A stretch of 64,000 bases of DNA from Pseudomonas sp. NFACC02 (GTDB taxonomy: Bacteria > Pseudomonadota > Gammaproteobacteria > Pseudomonadales > Pseudomonadaceae). The translations under genes and the position numbers were made by a program. Numbering within the stretch: position 1 is the first letter of the stretch; the number at the start of each line of letters is the position of its first letter. The notes below the pieces were generated by a model, which saw only the letters and a list, made by a program, of their open reading frames with translations, searched no databases and was not told where the DNA came from. The stretch is from positions 248,001-312,000 of the forward strand of contig NZ_FOEO01000001.1 in NCBI RefSeq assembly GCF_900110765.1, written 5' to 3'. Below, one piece after another: positions 61,911 through 64,000 of this stretch.

Positions 61911-62834
61911 TTAGCCGCCTTTCGCCTTGCCCGCCACGTCCGCTGCCGAGTTCCAGATGTGCATGGCTGCATAGGCGCGCCACGGCCTCCACGCTTCCGC
62001 CCGCGCCTTATGCAATGCCAGTCGGGTGAGGCTCGGGTCCCGCTGGGTCATGAGGTTCATCAGCACCAGGTCGGATGCAGGCCAGGCATCAGGATCGCGC
62101 CAGGCGCGCATGGCGATGTACTCGACCGTCCACGGGCCAATGCCCGGCATCGCCAGCAACTGCCGACGCAGTTCAGCGACATCATCACCGTGGCTGACAT
62201 TCAGCGCGATCTCGTCGTTGGCGACGGCGGCTGCCACCCGTTGCAGGGTTTCAACGCGTTTGCCGGGCATGCCGATCTTGTCCAGGTTGACGCGCGCCAG
62301 CGCATCCGGCGTGGGGAACCGCCAGGCAAGGTGTTCGCCGTGGCTCTCAGGCACCTGAACGCCTGCTCGCTGCACGAGACGCCCGACAATGGTGGTCGCA
62401 CCCTTCACGCTCACCTGTTGCCCGACGATGGTCCGCACCACCAGTTCAAACCCCGAAAAGGCGCCCGGCACGCGCAATCCCGGACGCTTCTGCACCAATG
62501 ACGCCAGCCAAGGGTCAACGGAGAGGCAGCGGTCGATGTCATCAGGCGTCGCGTACAGGTCGAACATGTGCGAGACCGGCGCGACCAGATCGTCGATGTG
62601 CCGACTGACCTCACCATGCACCGTCGCGATCAGATGATCTTCCGAGGGCGCCATCTCCACCGAGAGCGTGCCAACGACGCCGTTGAACTCGATATTGCGC
62701 AGGTACACACCTTCGACCACCGCTTCAACCCCGGCCGTCATGCGTGCGGCGAAGAAGTTGAGCATGCGTTGCCAGTCAAAGGGCGGTTTGAACGGAAGGT
62801 GACGGGAAGCCTGGAGGTGGGATGTTTCGAGCAT
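61911..62834 (-). CDS. alkA: DNA-3-methyladenine glycosylase II
   Basis: AlkA excises 3-methyladenine and other alkylated bases. The ATG at 62834 gives 307 residues; its ribosome site is poor and the true start could be further upstream. The N-terminal domain (LPFKPPFDWQRMLNFFAARM, VEGVYLRNIEFNGVVGTLSV) is the AlkA-specific part. GFELVVRTIVGQQVSVKGAT is next. The HhH-GPD core has LLAMPGIGPWTVEYIAMRAW followed by RDPDAWPASDLVLMN, with the catalytic Asp in PASD. Together with ogt it forms an alkylation-repair pair, transcribed toward the LexA2 mutagenesis operon. Confidence 0.92.
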   Translation of the reverse strand: MLETSHLQASRHLPFKPPFDWQRMLNFFAARMTAGVEAVVEGVYLRNIEFNGVVGTLSVEMAPSEDHLIATVHGEVSRHIDDLVAPVSHMFDLYATPDDIDRCLSVDPWLASLVQKRPGLRVPGAFSGFELVVRTIVGQQVSVKGATTIVGRLVQRAGVQVPESHGEHLAWRFPTPDALARVNLDKIGMPGKRVETLQRVAAAVANDEIALNVSHGDDVAELRRQLLAMPGIGPWTVEYIAMRAWRDPDAWPASDLVLMNLMTQRDPSLTRLALHKARAEAWRPWRAYAAMHIWNSAADVAGKAKGG

Positions 62835-62939
62835 GGGGGACGCCAGAGAGTGTTCGACCGGCTGAACGCTAGCGCAGTGGCGGGCCAAACACAAAACCTG
62901 CAGGCACCCTCAAATCGAAGCAGACGCGGAGGTCCCGGG

Positions 62940-63040
62940 ATGGGTTACCACGCGGAGCGTGGGAACGATCAAACTGCAGGCGCCCTCAAGACGCGGAGCG
63001 TCCAGGGAAGCGTTACTACGCGGAGCGTGGGAACGATCAG
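62940..63040. repeat. Direct repeat with inverted core upstream of alkA
   Basis: A 22-bp sequence beginning ACGCGGAGCGTGGGAACGAT occurs at 62950-62971 and again at 63018-63039, each preceded by GTTAC(c/t). Between them lies a related GACGCGGAGCGTCCAGG copy. CACGCTCC/GGAGCGTG is a short inverted core. These resemble small pseudomonad intergenic repeats; no gene is supported here. Confidence 0.7.
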
Positions 63041-63057
63041 CCTATGACAGCGTGTCA

Positions 63058-63738
63058 TCACGTTGGACAACCCACCGATCCGTCATTCAGGTTCTGCTTG
63101 TAATTCTCATACTGCAGCGTGGCCTTGCCGTTGTTCCATTTCAGCGTCAACACAAGGACGGAGTCGAAATCGTCGCCCATCCAGTCCTTGACCAGCTTGA
63201 GGTCCTTGCCGGATGCCTCTTGAGCGACCTTGTTGATCAGCTCCGGCAGGTAGCCGTGCGACCAGGCGGTGTAGATCGTCGCGTCGTGGTATTTGTCGCG
63301 CATGAACTCATCGGCCAGGTCGCTGGTGTCGTTGGCCGCGAAGTCGATATTGACCGGCAGGCCCAGTTTGATCGCGCTGGGCCCAACGGTCATCAGGGGG
63401 CGCAGGTAACTGTAGGAATGGTCACCTTCGCCCTCTTCCACATGCCGGCTCGGGTTGGCGGCGAAGATGAAGTCGGCTTTGCCGAAGGTCTTCGGCAACA
63501 CTGTGGACAGGTCGATGGCGCGGTTCAGGCCTTGGCAGTTGAGTTGTCCCAGCCCCATGTCGGGTTTTTCGGCGTGACGCAGGAAAACCAGGGTCTGAGT
63601 GCCGTTCTTGGGTTCCGCATGAACGCCCCTGCCCACGGTGAACCAGAACACCGCCGAGCAGATCAGCAAAAAGGGCAACAGAAAATAAGCGAAACGCTGG
63701 AGCGCGTGAGAAACAGCAGCGGATTTGAAAAAGGTCAT
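63058..63738 (-). CDS. Membrane-anchored histidine phosphatase
   Basis: The 226-residue product starts at an ATG after TTTTTCAAA-rich leader codons and has an N-terminal membrane anchor (FAYFLLPFLLICSAVFWFTV). The periplasmic part opens with QTLVFLRHAEKPDMGLGQLN, the RHA variant of the RHG nucleophile loop. A conserved basic patch follows in FIFAANPSRHVEEGEG, and TIYTAWSHGYLPELINKVAQ supplies the second catalytic His. Such secreted or anchored phosphatases of the Ais/SixA-like group act on envelope phosphates; the substrate is unknown. It is unrelated to the cytoplasmic one at 43400. Confidence 0.82.
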   Translation of the reverse strand: MTFFKSAAVSHALQRFAYFLLPFLLICSAVFWFTVGRGVHAEPKNGTQTLVFLRHAEKPDMGLGQLNCQGLNRAIDLSTVLPKTFGKADFIFAANPSRHVEEGEGDHSYSYLRPLMTVGPSAIKLGLPVNIDFAANDTSDLADEFMRDKYHDATIYTAWSHGYLPELINKVAQEASGKDLKLVKDWMGDDFDSVLVLTLKWNNGKATLQYENYKQNLNDGSVGCPT

Positions 63739-63952
63739 GATGGCCCGGGTTCTGATGGTGCGTGAGGGGCGGATTCGCCCTGAGCAACGTCCCTGTGAAC
63801 TGGCAATGTGCTAACGAATGCAGGCTAGCGAAGGTTTATGTCCGTATGAAGAATGATCATCAGATGGGAAACAGCCTCAGAGGTTGCACGCAACCGGCTG
63901 ATTTTCCGGATTAATCGCCGAACGGTATGTAAGAAGATGTATCACGGCGGGG

Positions 63953-64000
63953 TCAGGCCACCGCTTCACGTCCCTTGTAGCGGCTGCAAACGACGGCACT
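63953..64000 (-). CDS. Possible 3' end of a gene cut by the right edge
   Basis: Reading inward from the window end on the minus strand gives SAVVCSRYKGREAVA and then a stop at 63953. The codon choice fits a pseudomonad gene, but 15 residues are too few to name it. It may equally be chance. Confidence 0.25.
   Translation of the reverse strand, partial: SAVVCSRYKGREAVA

Overview
The window reads as chromosomal DNA of a Pseudomonas, most likely from the fluorescens/syringae side of the genus. The evidence is high-GC coding DNA with typical pseudomonad gene sets: the glgA-treZ-malQ-treY-DUF2934-glgX operon, a second LexA in front of imuA-imuB-dnaE2, CysI followed by DUF934, and pseudomonad REP-type intergenic repeats. 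I see no phage, no insertion sequence with a transposase, no CRISPR array, and no rRNA or tRNA. The species cannot be fixed from the sequence alone.

Layout. 1-2.2 kb: a TerC/CBS membrane protein cut by the left edge, and a GNAT acetyltransferase. 2.8-13.9 kb: a co-oriented operon for alpha-glucan and trehalose metabolism. GlgA makes glucan, GlgX debranches it, MalQ rearranges malto-oligosaccharides, and TreY plus TreZ turn chain ends into trehalose; a small DUF2934 protein with a histone-H1-like Lys/Ala/Pro tail sits inside. 14-20.7 kb: a sensor-domain remnant, a PLP ammonia-lyase, RimJ-like and TSUP proteins, a cupin plus Tam methyltransferase, and a GH3 enzyme. 21.3-29.6 kb: a lipoprotein, a PfpI-like protein, a GT2 glycosyltransferase, MntH, a copper set (DUF2946, SCO, PCuAC), and a tightly overlapping trio of acyl-CoA-dehydrogenase-like protein, PIG-L deacetylase and NodS-like methyltransferase. 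29.9-34.2 kb: an aldo/keto reductase, then a cobalamin riboswitch in front of a BtuFCD-like ABC importer. 34.3-39.5 kb: an unusual UvrD-like helicase, a pirin, and a periplasmic-binding-like protein with an 18-bp coding tandem repeat. 39.8-49.9 kb: CysI/DUF934, SohB, histidine phosphatase, SCP2, APH-type kinase, SDR, TSUP, NudC and a crotonase. 50.2-53.7 kb: a double-domain KaiC and a hybrid histidine kinase with overlapping stop and start. 54.3-63.7 kb: DUF1989, then DnaE2-ImuB-ImuA-LexA2 with a LexA2-type palindrome, followed upstream by Ogt and AlkA (a DNA damage and repair block), and a membrane-anchored histidine phosphatase.

The best candidate for an undescribed system is the GT2 / acyl-CoA-dehydrogenase-like / PIG-L deacetylase / NodS-like set (22.6-29.3 kb). 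Its chemistry resembles the NodC-NodB-NodS logic: build an N-acetylated glycoside, deacetylate it, N-methylate it. No product can be assigned from the sequence. Second is the KaiC-histidine kinase pair without KaiA or KaiB, whose two phosphorylation-site positions read Thr-Tyr instead of Ser-Thr. The window is also rich in structured intergenic repeats, including a four-copy array of about 140 bp, a two-copy array of 154 bp, and a long hairpin-rich element near 47 kb.
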